Positions 33,094-42,295 of a stretch of 64,000 nt of DNA are shown one piece after another. Position 1 is the stretch's first letter. The number at the start of each line of letters is the position of its first letter. The translations under genes were made by a program, and so were the position numbers. Under the pieces are notes generated by a model. It worked only from the letters and a program-made list of their open reading frames with translations. It ran no database searches and was not told the origin of the DNA. This stretch comes from Yimella lutea (lineage in GTDB: Bacteria > Actinomycetota > Actinomycetes > Actinomycetales > Dermatophilaceae), in contig NZ_VFMO01000001.1 of NCBI RefSeq assembly GCF_006715095.1, positions 2,232,001 to 2,296,000 of the forward strand, given 5' to 3'.

Positions 33094-35283
33094 TCAACTG
33101 GTCGCCTCGATGAGCGAAGCCGGAGTGAAAGGCGTGTCCCGCAGGCGGATTCCGGTTGCGTTGAAGATCGCGTTGCCGATCGCGGCGGGTGTGCCGACCA
33201 TCGCCATCTCACCGATGCCCTTCGAACCCTTGGCACCGAACCATTTGTCGTACTCGGGCAGGAACTCGACCTCAAGCTCGCCGATGTCTGCATGTGCCGC
33301 GATGTGGTAGCTCGCCAGGTCGTGATTCATCACCTTGCCGAAACGCGGATCGTGGTACGACTCCTCGAACAATGCCGCGGAGAGCGCCATCGTCATGCCA
33401 CCCACCATCTGGCTGCGTGCGGTCAGCGGATTGATGATCGTGCCGGCTCCGTACACACCCAGCAGCCGGCGCACCCGTACCTCCGAGGTGACGGAACTGA
33501 CGGCCACCTCGGCGAACTGGGCGCCGAACGCGTGCCGGGAGTACTTGCTCGCGCCCCGGGGTGGCCGTCCCTGGGCGCGGGCGGAGGCACCGTCCGGCGG
33601 GTTGTCGCCGTGTTTGCGACGCAGCTTCTCGCAGGCGGCGACGATGGCGTTGCCCCACTCGTAGGTGCCTTGGCTGCCGCCGGCCATGATCGCCATCGGG
33701 GTGCCGGTGCGACCGATGTCGGTCTCCACCTGTTCGACGGGTACGTCGAGGGCATCTGCCGCAATCTGGCGCAGCACCGTGTGTGCGCCGGTGCCGATGT
33801 CCGACGCCTGCATCTGCACCACGTACTTGCCGCCGGTGTAGGTGATCCGGGCGAAGAGGCTCGCCACGTGCTGGTTCGGGAAGCAGGTCGACGCCACCCC
33901 GAGACCGATCAGCCACTCACCCTCGCGCAGAGTGCCCGGTTCCTGGCGGCGTTCCCAGTCGAAAAGTTCCGACCCGCGCTTGAGTGCGGGGACCAATGCT
34001 CTTGTGCTCCAGGGCTTCTCGGTCTCCGGGTCCACGTCCGGTTCGTTCCGTAGCCGTAGTTCGATCGGGTCGATGCCCAACTGGTGGGCCAGTTCGTCCA
34101 TCGCGCTCTCGAGAGCGAACATGCCGTTGAAGTCGCCCGGCGCGCGCATCCACGTCTCCGGCGGCAGGTCGAGCATCACCGCGCGGTGCTCGGTCCGACG
34201 ATTGGGTGTCGCGTACATCATCCGGGTGGCGAAGCACGACTGGTCCACGTTGCGCTTCAGGCGGGACGCCGCCTGGGTGCTGATGTGTTCGATCGCGGTG
34301 AGCCGTCCGTTGCGGTCGGCGCCGAGGCGGATGCGCTGGCTGGCTTCGGGGCGGTGGCCGACGCTCTGGAACATCTGCTGGCGGGTGAGCGCAAGCTTCA
34401 CCGGGCGCGGGCTGATCACTTTCGCGGCCATCGCGGCGAGGGCGATGTGCGGGTGCGGGAACGCCTTGCCGCCGAACCCGCCGCCGACGTACGGCGAGAT
34501 GACCTCGAGCTGATTCGGCAGCAGGCCCAGCAACGGCGGCAGCAGGGTGCGGTGGATGATCGGGCCCTGGTTGGTGTCGAACAGAGTCAGGCGAGTGGCT
34601 CGCGGGTCGAAGCCATCGACGTCGTGCCAGACGGCGATCACCGCGTGCGGCTCCATCTGGGCATGGAAGTGCGTGGGGTTCGCATACTCCTGATCGATCC
34701 GGTGGACGGCTTCGCGCCACCCTTCGTCCAGGTCACCCTTGCTCTCCGTGCCGCGCTTCATCAGGACGATGCGCGGGCTCTCAGCCTCCGGGTCGTGCGG
34801 GTCGAACTCGACCTTCGCCCGCTCCTCCTCGCAGATGACCTCCACCAACTCGGCCGCCGCGCGGGCTGCCTCGGGAGTCTCGGCGATGACGCCACCGACG
34901 ATCTGTCCCCGATGGGCGATCTGGGGTCCCTGCAGGATCCACAGCGCCGGGTCGGACTTCACCGCGAGCCGAGGAGAGTCCTCGTGGGTGAGGATGTGCA
35001 GTACCCCGGGGACGGCTCGCGCCGCTTCTGTTTCGATGCGGACGATCTTGCCCTTCGTGATCGGTGCGGGCACCGGCCACAGGTAACAAGGATTCTCGAC
35101 GTCATGCTCGTACGCATACGGCGCGGTGCCGGTGACCTTCAACGGTCCGTCGACCCGTCGTACCGGGGTGCCGACGCTCTTCTCGCCTCCGGCGGGTGCT
35201 TCGTTCGTCCGCTCCGGAGTCTCGGTCTCGTCCGGACGGGTCTGCGGGCGGACCGGTGCGTCGGTGCTCATCGAGATGCTCAT
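33094..35283 (-). CDS. paoC: Aldehyde/xanthine oxidoreductase, molybdopterin-binding subunit (PaoC-like)
   Basis: 729 residues. The N-terminal aldehyde-oxidase a/b hammerhead domain begins after VGTPVRRVDGPLKVTG and is followed by Mo-binding domains with YVGGGFGGKAFPHP, an MRAPGDFNGMFALE substrate-channel loop, QASDIGTGAHTVL and the C-terminal KGSKGIGEMAM containing the catalytic Glu of the family. With the FeS and FAD subunits it forms a heterotrimeric periplasmic-type or cytosolic aldehyde oxidoreductase. No Tat signal is seen on this subunit. Its ATG overlaps the stop of paoB (ATGA). Confidence 0.9.
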   Translation of the reverse strand: MSISMSTDAPVRPQTRPDETETPERTNEAPAGGEKSVGTPVRRVDGPLKVTGTAPYAYEHDVENPCYLWPVPAPITKGKIVRIETEAARAVPGVLHILTHEDSPRLAVKSDPALWILQGPQIAHRGQIVGGVIAETPEAARAAAELVEVICEEERAKVEFDPHDPEAESPRIVLMKRGTESKGDLDEGWREAVHRIDQEYANPTHFHAQMEPHAVIAVWHDVDGFDPRATRLTLFDTNQGPIIHRTLLPPLLGLLPNQLEVISPYVGGGFGGKAFPHPHIALAAMAAKVISPRPVKLALTRQQMFQSVGHRPEASQRIRLGADRNGRLTAIEHISTQAASRLKRNVDQSCFATRMMYATPNRRTEHRAVMLDLPPETWMRAPGDFNGMFALESAMDELAHQLGIDPIELRLRNEPDVDPETEKPWSTRALVPALKRGSELFDWERRQEPGTLREGEWLIGLGVASTCFPNQHVASLFARITYTGGKYVVQMQASDIGTGAHTVLRQIAADALDVPVEQVETDIGRTGTPMAIMAGGSQGTYEWGNAIVAACEKLRRKHGDNPPDGASARAQGRPPRGASKYSRHAFGAQFAEVAVSSVTSEVRVRRLLGVYGAGTIINPLTARSQMVGGMTMALSAALFEESYHDPRFGKVMNHDLASYHIAAHADIGELEVEFLPEYDKWFGAKGSKGIGEMAMVGTPAAIGNAIFNATGIRLRDTPFTPASLIEATS

Positions 35284-36269
35284 CGGTTTGCTCCTTCGAC
35301 CAGTTCCTGCAACACCGCGACGACAGTGCGCTGGAGCATCGGAATCTTGTAGGCGTTCTCCGAACCGACTTGTGCAGCAGCGAGTTCGGCGTCGATGGCC
35401 GCCTCGAACGCCTCAGCGGTCGCCGGCCCATCACGCAGCTGATCCTCTGCGGTGCGCGCTCGGTGGGGCTTGTGGGCGACGCCTCCGAGTGCGAGACGCA
35501 CATCGTTCACCTGACCGCCGGAGACGTCGATCGCGGCGGCGACGGAGACCAGCGCGAAGGCGTACGACGCCCGGTCGCGCACCTTGCGGTAATGAGAGCG
35601 AACTGCCCAAGGCAGCGGCGGGATCTCGATGCCGGTGATGAGTTCTGCCGGAACGAGGTTGGTGTCGTGAGAGGGGTCGTCGCCGGGTAGCCGGTGGAAA
35701 TCGGCGAACGGGATCTTGCGGTCGCCGTCCGAGCCTGTCACGTGCACGACTGCATCGAGGGCGGCGAGGGGGAGACACAGGTCGGAAGGGTGCACCGCGA
35801 CGCACTGGTCGGACTGACCGATGATCGCGTTGTACTTGCCGAATCCGTCGATCGCCGAGCAGCCCGCACCGGGTTCGCGCTTGTTGCACGGGGTGGTGGT
35901 GTCCTGGAAGTACACGCAACGTGTGCGCTGCAGCAGATTGCCGGCGGTCGAAGCCATCGCACGGATCTGGCCGGAAGCACCCGCGAGAAGAGCCTCGCTC
36001 ACGAATGGATAACGCTGCCGCACAAGTGGATCCGCTGCAAGGTCGGCATTGGGAACGTTCGCGCCGATGCGCAGGCCGCCGTCTGCGGTTTCCTCGACAC
36101 CGCCGAGGTCGAGGCGGCTGATGTCGACGATGCGATCCGGACGCTTGATGCCGAGCCGTAGGTGGTCGACGAGGTTCGTGCCGCCTGCGAGGTACGCCGT
36201 GTCACCGACGCCGCTCATCGAGAGTGCATCGGAAACCGTTGCGGCCCGGACGTACTCGAACTCCTTCAT
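35280..36269 (-). CDS. paoB: Aldehyde/xanthine oxidoreductase, FAD subunit with extra Fe-S cluster (PaoB-like)
   Basis: 329 residues with the FAD-binding TAYLAGGTNLVDHLRLG loop near residue 24 and ASTAGNLLQRTRC. After this comes an insertion with Cys residues (CVYFQDTTTPCNKREPGAGC, then QSDQC and SDLC). In E. coli PaoB such an insertion binds a 4Fe-4S cluster, a feature absent from ordinary xanthine dehydrogenase FAD subunits. It passes electrons from the 2Fe-2S subunit to FAD. It overlaps both neighbours by four bases. Confidence 0.88.
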   Translation of the reverse strand: MKEFEYVRAATVSDALSMSGVGDTAYLAGGTNLVDHLRLGIKRPDRIVDISRLDLGGVEETADGGLRIGANVPNADLAADPLVRQRYPFVSEALLAGASGQIRAMASTAGNLLQRTRCVYFQDTTTPCNKREPGAGCSAIDGFGKYNAIIGQSDQCVAVHPSDLCLPLAALDAVVHVTGSDGDRKIPFADFHRLPGDDPSHDTNLVPAELITGIEIPPLPWAVRSHYRKVRDRASYAFALVSVAAAIDVSGGQVNDVRLALGGVAHKPHRARTAEDQLRDGPATAEAFEAAIDAELAAAQVGSENAYKIPMLQRTVVAVLQELVEGANR

Positions 36270-36802
36270 GCCTGACCCCGTTCCTTCGCGACGTCCGTGA
36301 TGGCCTCACGGATGTGGCAGTAAGCACCGCAGCGGCACAGGTTGCCGCTCATCCGCTCGGCGATCTCTTCGGGAGTCAGCCGTACCTGGCCGAGGTCGCT
36401 TACATCCTTCGTGACATGGGACGGCATCCCCGCCTCGGCTTCGGCGAACATGCCTGCAGCAGAACAGATCTGACCCGGCGTGCAATACCCGCACTGCAGG
36501 GCGTCCCGATCGACGAAGGCCGCCTGCAGGTCGCCGAGGTTGTCGGCGGTGCCGAGGCCGGCGGCCGTGGTGACGTCCGCACCGTCGTAGGACGCGGCAA
36601 GGGTCAGGCAGCTGACGATGCGGCGTCCATCGACCAGGACAGTGCAGGCGCCGCACTGGCCGTGGTCGCACCCCTTCTTCACCGAAGTGATGGCGAGCCG
36701 GTCGCGCAGTGCGTCCAGCACACTCACGCGCGGGTCGAGCTCGAGTTCGTGGTCCTGACCGTCGACGGTGAGTCGGACGGAGACGTGCTGTGCAGACGGC
36801 AT
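36266..36802 (-). CDS. paoA: Aldehyde/xanthine oxidoreductase, 2Fe-2S subunit (PaoA-like)
   Basis: 178 residues. An N-terminal plant-type ferredoxin domain has CDHGQCGACTVLVDGRRIVSC, and a C-terminal domain has CGYCTPGQI and GNLCRCGAYCHI, together binding two 2Fe-2S clusters. It relays electrons from the molybdenum site to the FAD subunit. There is no Tat leader, unlike E. coli PaoA, so the complex is probably cytosolic. The ATG at 36802 follows GGAAGG. It is the first gene of the pao operon, 109 bp after a flavoprotein reductase gene. Confidence 0.9.
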   Translation of the reverse strand: MPSAQHVSVRLTVDGQDHELELDPRVSVLDALRDRLAITSVKKGCDHGQCGACTVLVDGRRIVSCLTLAASYDGADVTTAAGLGTADNLGDLQAAFVDRDALQCGYCTPGQICSAAGMFAEAEAGMPSHVTKDVSDLGQVRLTPEEIAERMSGNLCRCGAYCHIREAITDVAKERGQA

Positions 36803-36911
36803 CGGCGCACCTTCCAGGCAGGGGAGATTGTCACGGTAATCCTGTGCGGATACCGCAGGGGCGTACCGAAAGGGTGGGATCGGCACGGCGTCATATGCAG
36901 TCGAGCGTCGA

Positions 36912-38132
36912 TCACCCGTCCGCGTCCCTTGGCGACTCTTGTTCGTCCGTGGCGGGCACGGCCCCGTCGAGCACCTGATCCAGTGATTCGGCTGCTTCGA
37001 TGGCGATCTGACCGCGCTCGTAGTCGTCGTCATTGTTGTAGGTGAGCACTCCGACGACGGTGTCCTCGGCGTCGGCGTACCAGACGGTGTAGGCGCCCGC
37101 GGATTCGACGACCTCGACACGCTCGTGCCCGTCGCCCCACGCTGCGTACTTCAGGGTGTGGTCACCGATCGTGCTCCAGAATCCAGGCACATCGCGCCAT
37201 TGCTGCTGATCGTCGTCGTCCGATGCCGCATTGCGTCCGGCGAGCTCACCCATCGCCAGGGCGTCACCCCAGTGTTCGACCGGGACCGGGCGGGCCGCGA
37301 TCGCATGGTGGGCGCGTGCGACGTCGCCGGCCGCCCAGACGTCCGGCGCCACCTGCAGGTGGTCATCGGCAACGATGCGGCCTTCGTGCAGTTGCAGGCC
37401 CGAGTCGGCGAACTGTTCCCCGCCCGGTGCTACGCCGACGGCCGCGAGCACCAGGTCGGGAGAGAGGGTGTGTCCGTCGTCCAGGTGGACGGTCGACGGC
37501 GCGGCCACCTTGGTCACCTGAACGCCCGTACGCAGTTCGACACCGAGCCCGGTGAGCCATTCGTGGATACGGCTGGCCGCGAACTCGCCGAGCCGGTCGA
37601 TCTGTGGTGCCTGCTCCGGCGTCACGAGCGTGGTGTCGACCCCGCGAATTGCGAGCGAGGCTGCTGCCTCGCAACCGATGAAACCGGAACCGATGACGAC
37701 GGCCGACCTCGCCCGTTGTGCCGACGCGACCAGGCGCTCGGCGTCGTCGAACGACCGCAGGACCAGAACCTCGGCGTCAGAGTCGGTGTCGGGGAGCGGG
37801 ATCGGTTGAGCTCCGACGGCGACGATGAGTCGTTCGAACGCGATCGCTTCATCGCCGGCACGGATGCTGTGGGCCGTGAGGTCGATGGAGCTCACGGTCG
37901 TCCCGAGTTTGATCTCCACCTGGTCGGGAAGGTCACTTCCCTCGATCGGGGTGGCCTCGACATCGCTTCGGCCGGCGAGCACATCCTTCGTCAAGGGCGG
38001 GCGCTGGTACGGAGGCAGTCGATCGGCTGAGACCAGCAGGACGCGGCCTGTTCCTCCCGACTCGACGTAGGACGTAGCGGCGCTCGTCCCGGCGGGCCCG
38101 CTACCGATGATCACCAAGTCGTAGCTCTTCAT
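36912..38132 (-). CDS. FAD-dependent NAD(P)H oxidoreductase (ferredoxin reductase type)
   Basis: 406 residues. It has the FAD-binding IIGSGPAGTSAATSYVESGG at the N-terminus, QRPPLTKDVLAG typical of rubredoxin/putidaredoxin-type reductases, the NAD(P)-binding VVIGSGFIGCEAAASLA near residue 145 and VWAAGDVARAHH for the FAD ribityl chain. A C-terminal reductase domain ends the protein. It may reduce a ferredoxin or couple to the adjacent pao operon. The ATG at 38132 follows a leaderless TACCGT box; the same frame continues upstream only into a decayed DUF222 gene. Confidence 0.85.
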   Translation of the reverse strand: MKSYDLVIIGSGPAGTSAATSYVESGGTGRVLLVSADRLPPYQRPPLTKDVLAGRSDVEATPIEGSDLPDQVEIKLGTTVSSIDLTAHSIRAGDEAIAFERLIVAVGAQPIPLPDTDSDAEVLVLRSFDDAERLVASAQRARSAVVIGSGFIGCEAAASLAIRGVDTTLVTPEQAPQIDRLGEFAASRIHEWLTGLGVELRTGVQVTKVAAPSTVHLDDGHTLSPDLVLAAVGVAPGGEQFADSGLQLHEGRIVADDHLQVAPDVWAAGDVARAHHAIAARPVPVEHWGDALAMGELAGRNAASDDDDQQQWRDVPGFWSTIGDHTLKYAAWGDGHERVEVVESAGAYTVWYADAEDTVVGVLTYNNDDDYERGQIAIEAAESLDQVLDGAVPATDEQESPRDADG

Positions 38133-38199
38133 CCACCGACGGTATCCAGACCTCACTGCTCGCCGACTCATTCCGGTGCGGCAGATTCGCCGCCGTGGC

Positions 38200-38801
38200 C
38201 GCGGTGCGGGACGTGGACTCCGTGCGGCACCTCGGCGAGTTGAGTCAGGAGGCCACTGCCAGTCGCAGCGCAAAGTGCGCAGTGCCCTGGCAATCGCGAG
38301 ATCGCGCGATGCCTTGGTGGGGGAGATGCGGCGCGCCAGCGCGATCTGGTCGGCGATGCCGCGTCCACGTTGCCTGGACCTCACGCCTTGCTGGCACTGC
38401 TCTTCTCGCTGCGACCGGTCGAAGTCGGCCATGACGCGGGCCCGGGCTGCGGCCAGTGCGGAATCGAGTGACTCGATCTTCTCGAGTTGCGTAATCTTGT
38501 CGAAATCGTCTGGGGCAGAACGTAGTTCACGGATCTGATCGATGATCAGATCGATGTCGACCGCCGGCTTCTGCTGCATATAGGCAGCCAACCACCCAGC
38601 ACCGACGACGTCCGCGACCTGATGCTCGCAGTAGCGCTGGAGCACGACGGCTTCGTTGTGTTCGGTGTCCTTCGCTCCGTCGAGCAGCGGGACCGTCGAG
38701 TGCTGGCTCAGAGGTTGCGTCCGGGGCGTCGTCGAGTTCAGCGCGATACCTGTGGGCGAACTCGGTGACTTCGCAGGGTGACGGTCGAACCACTTGCGCA
38801 A
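38200..38801 (-). pseudogene. Truncated DUF222 (13E12-type HNH endonuclease family) remnant
   Basis: The minus-strand frame contains LEKIESLDSALAAARARVMADFDRSQ, then GRGIADQIALARRISPTKASRDLAIARAL in pieces, which is the conserved N-terminal DUF222 core of HNH-endonuclease proteins abundant in actinobacteria. The sequence then loses similarity, and the rest of DUF222 and the HNH domain are absent. The frame happens to run on into the downstream reductase. It is best read as a decayed 5' fragment. Confidence 0.6.
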
Positions 38802-38891
38802 CTGGGTGCACGGAGAGACCTCCTTGCACCAGTCATCGAGCGGCCCGCTTACTCACCCCGCGTGGCCACAGGCGGTCGACCAGGACGCGAG

Positions 38892-39494
38892 TCAGGACGG
38901 GTCGACGGTCTTGACCATCACACAATTCTTCAGACCCTTGGGTCTGTCGTAGTCGAACCCGAGCCGCTCATACAGGCGCCGGGTGCCGTTGTAGAGGAAT
39001 GACGACGACATCTTCTTGGTCTGATCCGTGAGGTCGTGCGGATAGCTCTCCACGCGTCCGCCCCCGGCCTGGGCTATGAGGTCGAGTGCGCCGCTGATCG
39101 CCAGTTCGGTGACACCGCGGCGCCGGTGTCGCTTGTCGACGAAGACGCAGGTGATGCGGTAATCGGGATCGGCTGCTTTCGTAGCGTGGTACTGCTTGCC
39201 GTGGTGCAGGGTCGGCAGTTCTTCCGGGGTGCCGTACTCGGCCCACGCAACCGCCTCGTCGCCGTCCATCACCAGTGCGGCGTGCGCGACTCCGTCGTCG
39301 ACCAATCGCTTCTTGATAGCCTGGTTGCCTTCCGCGGTTTCGCCGCGTCCTTCGCAGTTCGGATGCCCGTCGTGGAACCACGTGCACCAGCAACCCCCGA
39401 AGATACCGTTGTGCCGCTGCACGAGTGCTTCGAACGCAGGCCACGTCTGCGGCGTAAGGGAGGCGATCGTGTACGTGGGTTCGGTGCTCACCAT
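38892..39494 (-). CDS. GNAT family N-acetyltransferase
   Basis: 200 residues. After a Cys/Trp-rich N-terminal part (GIFGGCWCTWFHDGH) comes the acetyl-CoA-binding ITCVFVDKRHRRRGVTELAISGAL, matching GNAT motif A (R/Q-x-x-G-x-A), and a final YERLGFDYDRPKG (motif B). The FGGCWC motif marks a GNAT subgroup of unknown acceptor. It lies four bases after the pterin dehydratase-VOC gene, so both are in one transcript. Either ATG 39494 or the next GTG may be the start. Confidence 0.8.
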   Translation of the reverse strand: MVSTEPTYTIASLTPQTWPAFEALVQRHNGIFGGCWCTWFHDGHPNCEGRGETAEGNQAIKKRLVDDGVAHAALVMDGDEAVAWAEYGTPEELPTLHHGKQYHATKAADPDYRITCVFVDKRHRRRGVTELAISGALDLIAQAGGGRVESYPHDLTDQTKKMSSSFLYNGTRRLYERLGFDYDRPKGLKNCVMVKTVDPS

Positions 39495-39498
39495 TCCC

Positions 39499-40206
39499 TC
39501 AGTCCGTGCTCGTGGGCTTGGCCGCGACGCACAGGACACCGCGGTTTCCGTCCTGATCGGCGATCACCGTGAGTGCGGGGTGGTCGCTGTCGTCGACGAC
39601 CGTCCCGCCGGCGGCGACGACGGCGGCGATCCGTTCTTCGGCTACTTCGGCGGCGATGTAGACCTCGATGTGGAAGCGTTGACCCGAGGCGTTGTCGTCG
39701 GCGAGGTCGTCGAACCACAGGTTCGGGACACGTCCAAGGGCGTCCCGAACCTCGTCGCTGGGGGAGCCGAGGCCTTGGGCATTCGGGTCGCCGGTCAGCA
39801 ACGCCGCCCAAACGGGTGCGATCTTGGCAGAATCCGTTGTGTCCAACCCGAGTTCGAGCACACTGACCGATGCGGGATCGGGGGAGAGGTGCTGGTCGGA
39901 GGCGAGTTCGGTGATGCGGCGGGCGAGGTCGACGTCCTGTTGTGTCACCCACTCGACGACGTGTTCGGTGCCGTCGTCGTCGCGGTAGATCGCGTCGCTG
40001 GAAGTCAGTCTGAGGTCGACGTAACCCCTGCAGATCGAGACCTGCGGATGATGACCGAACTCATCACCTACGTCGCCCAGCGCAGCTACGAACCGGGCAG
40101 CGGCACCGAAGTCGTCGACGGCGTAGCGGGCGTGCAACCCCTGCGCGAGCTTTCGCCAATCGGTCAGGTCGGCCTCGGCGATCTGGTCCCCAGTCAGCAT
40201 GTCCAT
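39499..40206 (-). CDS. Pterin-4a-carbinolamine dehydratase fused to a VOC (glyoxalase-like) domain
   Basis: 235 residues in two domains. Residues 1-100 carry LARYAVDDF-like and FGHHPQVSICRGYVDLRLTS motifs, with the HHP pair that dehydrates 4a-hydroxytetrahydrobiopterin, and end in VDLARRI. Residues 105-235 form a VOC/glyoxalase-like domain (VSVLELGLDTTD to PALTVIADQDGNRGVLC). The dehydratase part normally recycles the pterin cofactor of aromatic hydroxylases. The role of the fused VOC part is unknown. A leaderless TAGCGT box precedes the ATG. Confidence 0.8.
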   Translation of the reverse strand: MDMLTGDQIAEADLTDWRKLAQGLHARYAVDDFGAAARFVAALGDVGDEFGHHPQVSICRGYVDLRLTSSDAIYRDDDGTEHVVEWVTQQDVDLARRITELASDQHLSPDPASVSVLELGLDTTDSAKIAPVWAALLTGDPNAQGLGSPSDEVRDALGRVPNLWFDDLADDNASGQRFHIEVYIAAEVAEERIAAVVAAGGTVVDDSDHPALTVIADQDGNRGVLCVAAKPTSTD

Positions 40207-40212
40207 GTCTGG

Positions 40213-40218
40213 ACGCTA
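40213..40218 (-). promoter_or_regulatory. -10 box of a leaderless dehydratase-VOC promoter
   Basis: TAGCGT on the minus strand, six bases before the ATG at 40206. Confidence 0.5.
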
Positions 40219-40312
40219 CTCAACATCGATGGGCCGGTACAGGGTTCGGGAACCGGGGTGAGAGCAAGGGGAGGTCCCAACTCAGTGCTGGGCGGCGGGG
40301 GAGCGACCCAAG

Positions 40313-40514
40313 ACGGTGGAGGTGTCGGGCACAGCGCCCGACTTCGTCGACGTGGAGGCCAGAGCGATCACGTCGCCGGTCGTGCTGCCGTCGGCGGCCG
40401 GCTGCGTTCGCTTCCAGCGTGAGTCGATCGGTGCTCCACCAGATGATGGCGGGACTCACGGAGGTCGAACCCCAGGACGTGGCGCGCGGTGGAGGACGCG
40501 CTCGGACAGTTCGA
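40313..40514 (+). pseudogene. Methyltransferase remnant, left part
   Basis: The plus strand encodes VSGTAPDFVDVEARAITSP, then PSAAGCVRFQRESIGA. After a one-base shift come LHQMMAGLTEVEP and, after a second shift, AVEDALGQFE up to the insertion sequence. This is the C-terminal region of UbiE-like class I SAM methyltransferases. The 5' part is missing and two frameshifts are visible, so the gene was broken before or independently of the IS insertion that also splits it. Confidence 0.6.
40510..40514. repeat. Target-site duplication, left copy
   Basis: TTCGA, directly repeated at 42310-42314 on the other side of the insertion sequence. Confidence 0.75.
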
Positions 40515-40528
40515 CCTGAGTTGGGTCA
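40515..40528. repeat. Terminal inverted repeat, left
   Basis: CCTGAGTTGGGTCA, perfectly complementary to the right end at 42296-42309. Confidence 0.85.
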
Positions 40529-40625
40529 CTTTGATGGATTCGAGGGGTTTGAATCGCTGTGACCTGCGGGGATGCCGACGATTAGTGTGTCGCTAAGGCA
40601 CTAATTCGATGGTGAGGGTCGCGCG

Positions 40626-42290
40626 GTGGTGTGGATTCGGCGGGTGCGGACGGCCTCGGGAGCGACCGCGGTGCAGATCGCTGAGTCGGTCAACGGTCGG
40701 CGTCGGATCGTGCGTCATGTCGGGTCCGCCAGGAACGAGGCCGACCTCGGGTTGCTGATGGAGCAGGCGCGGGCTCTGCTCGCCGATGACCGGCAGGGGG
40801 TGCTGGACCTCGGGATCACGCCGGTGGCCGCGAAGGCGGTGATGGTGCCCGCGGCGCGGCCGTCGGGGCTGTTCATGGACCCCGAGCCATCGTCGGCAGT
40901 GTCGGCAGTGCCAGCGGTGTCAGCGGCTCGGCCGATGGTGTCGAGGTCACGGGTGCTCAAGACGTCCTCGGGGCTGCTGTACGGGGCCCTGGCCGGGGTG
41001 TACACGGACCTGGGTTTCGATGTCGTGGCCGATGACATCTTCCGGGACTTGGTGATCGCTCGGGTCGTGGAGCCGACGAGCCTGCTCGATGTGGACCGGG
41101 TCCTGGCCGAGTTGGGGCGGCGAGCGGTGAGTCTGTCGACGCGGAAGCGGACGTTGCGGCGGGCGCATCAGGGCTCGTACCGCGACCAGGTCGCGGTGGC
41201 CTGTTTCGAGCACGCCTGCACCAGCGGTGATGTGTCGTTGGTGTTGTACGACGTCACCACGCTCTACTTCGAGGCGGAGAAGGAGGACGGCCTGCGTAAG
41301 GTCGGGTATTCCAAGGAGCGGCGGGTCGACCCGCAGATCGTGGTCGGGTTGCTGGTCGACCGGGAAGGGTTCCCGCTGGAGATCGGCTGCTTCGAAGGCA
41401 ACAAGGCCGAGACGGCCACGATCATCCCGATCGTCAAGCAGTTCCAGGAACGCCACAACATCGCGGACATGGTCGTGGTCGCCGACGCGGGGATGCTGTC
41501 CACGTCCAACCTCACAGCCCTCGACGAGGCGAACTTGCGGTTCATCGTGGGCTCCCGGGTGACCAAGGCACCCAAGGATCTGGAGTCTCATTTCCGGTGG
41601 CACGGTGACGCGTTCACCGACGGGCAGCTCATCGATACCCTCACCCCACGGACCGGGCACACGGTCGAGAACGACCCGAACCTCAAGGCGGAACCGGTGT
41701 GGGATCGGGAGCAGCATCCCGGGTCGTGGCGGGCAGTGTGGGCGTACTCCGCGAAACGCGCCGCCCGGGACAGCACCACCTTGACCCTGCAGGAGAACCG
41801 CGCCAAGGCCGTCGTCGCCGGTGAAAAGGCCGCGCGGACACCACGATTCGTCAAAACCACCAACGGTTCACGCACGCTGGATGAGGCGTCACTGGCGAGG
41901 GCACGCCGGCTGGTCGGGCTCAAGGGGTACGTCACCAACATCCCGGCCGAACTGATGCCCGCGAGCGAAGTGATCGCCAGCTACCACGACCTGTGGCACG
42001 TCGAGCAATCATTCCGGATGTCCAAGACCGACCTGCGCGCCCGGCCCATGTTCGCCCGCACCCGCGACGCGATCGAGGCCCACCTCACCATCGTGTTCAC
42101 CGCCCTCGCCGTCAGCCGCGAAGTACAAGCCCGGACCGGGCTGTCCCTGCGCCGTGTCCTGCGCGCCCTCAAACCACTGCGCTCAGCCACCATCGAAATC
42201 AACGGCGTCGTCACGACCATCCCACCCGCACTGAACAGCGACGAAGCCGAGATCATCGAGGCGCTGGAACGCCCGCCCTCAAGGCACTAA
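40626..42290 (+). CDS. IS1634-family transposase
   Basis: A DDE transposase of 554 residues with an RNase H-like core. The first Asp is in LVLYDVTTLYFEAE, the second in MVVVADAGMLST and the Glu in DLWHVEQSFRMSKTDLRARP, which carries the Y-R-K-like signature of the IS4/IS1634 group. GFPLEIGCFEGNKAET is also typical. It cuts and rejoins the element at its inverted repeats. The GTG start at 40626 gives the usual family length, and no frameshift is present. Confidence 0.92.
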   Translation: MVWIRRVRTASGATAVQIAESVNGRRRIVRHVGSARNEADLGLLMEQARALLADDRQGVLDLGITPVAAKAVMVPAARPSGLFMDPEPSSAVSAVPAVSAARPMVSRSRVLKTSSGLLYGALAGVYTDLGFDVVADDIFRDLVIARVVEPTSLLDVDRVLAELGRRAVSLSTRKRTLRRAHQGSYRDQVAVACFEHACTSGDVSLVLYDVTTLYFEAEKEDGLRKVGYSKERRVDPQIVVGLLVDREGFPLEIGCFEGNKAETATIIPIVKQFQERHNIADMVVVADAGMLSTSNLTALDEANLRFIVGSRVTKAPKDLESHFRWHGDAFTDGQLIDTLTPRTGHTVENDPNLKAEPVWDREQHPGSWRAVWAYSAKRAARDSTTLTLQENRAKAVVAGEKAARTPRFVKTTNGSRTLDEASLARARRLVGLKGYVTNIPAELMPASEVIASYHDLWHVEQSFRMSKTDLRARPMFARTRDAIEAHLTIVFTALAVSREVQARTGLSLRRVLRALKPLRSATIEINGVVTTIPPALNSDEAEIIEALERPPSRH

Positions 42291-42295
42291 GCGTT

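Noticed and set aside
36912..38801. A 629-residue fusion of a DUF222-like region to a flavoprotein
   Set aside because: The reductase has its own ATG and leaderless -10 box at 38132, and the upstream part loses DUF222 similarity before that point; the fusion is accidental read-through of frame.
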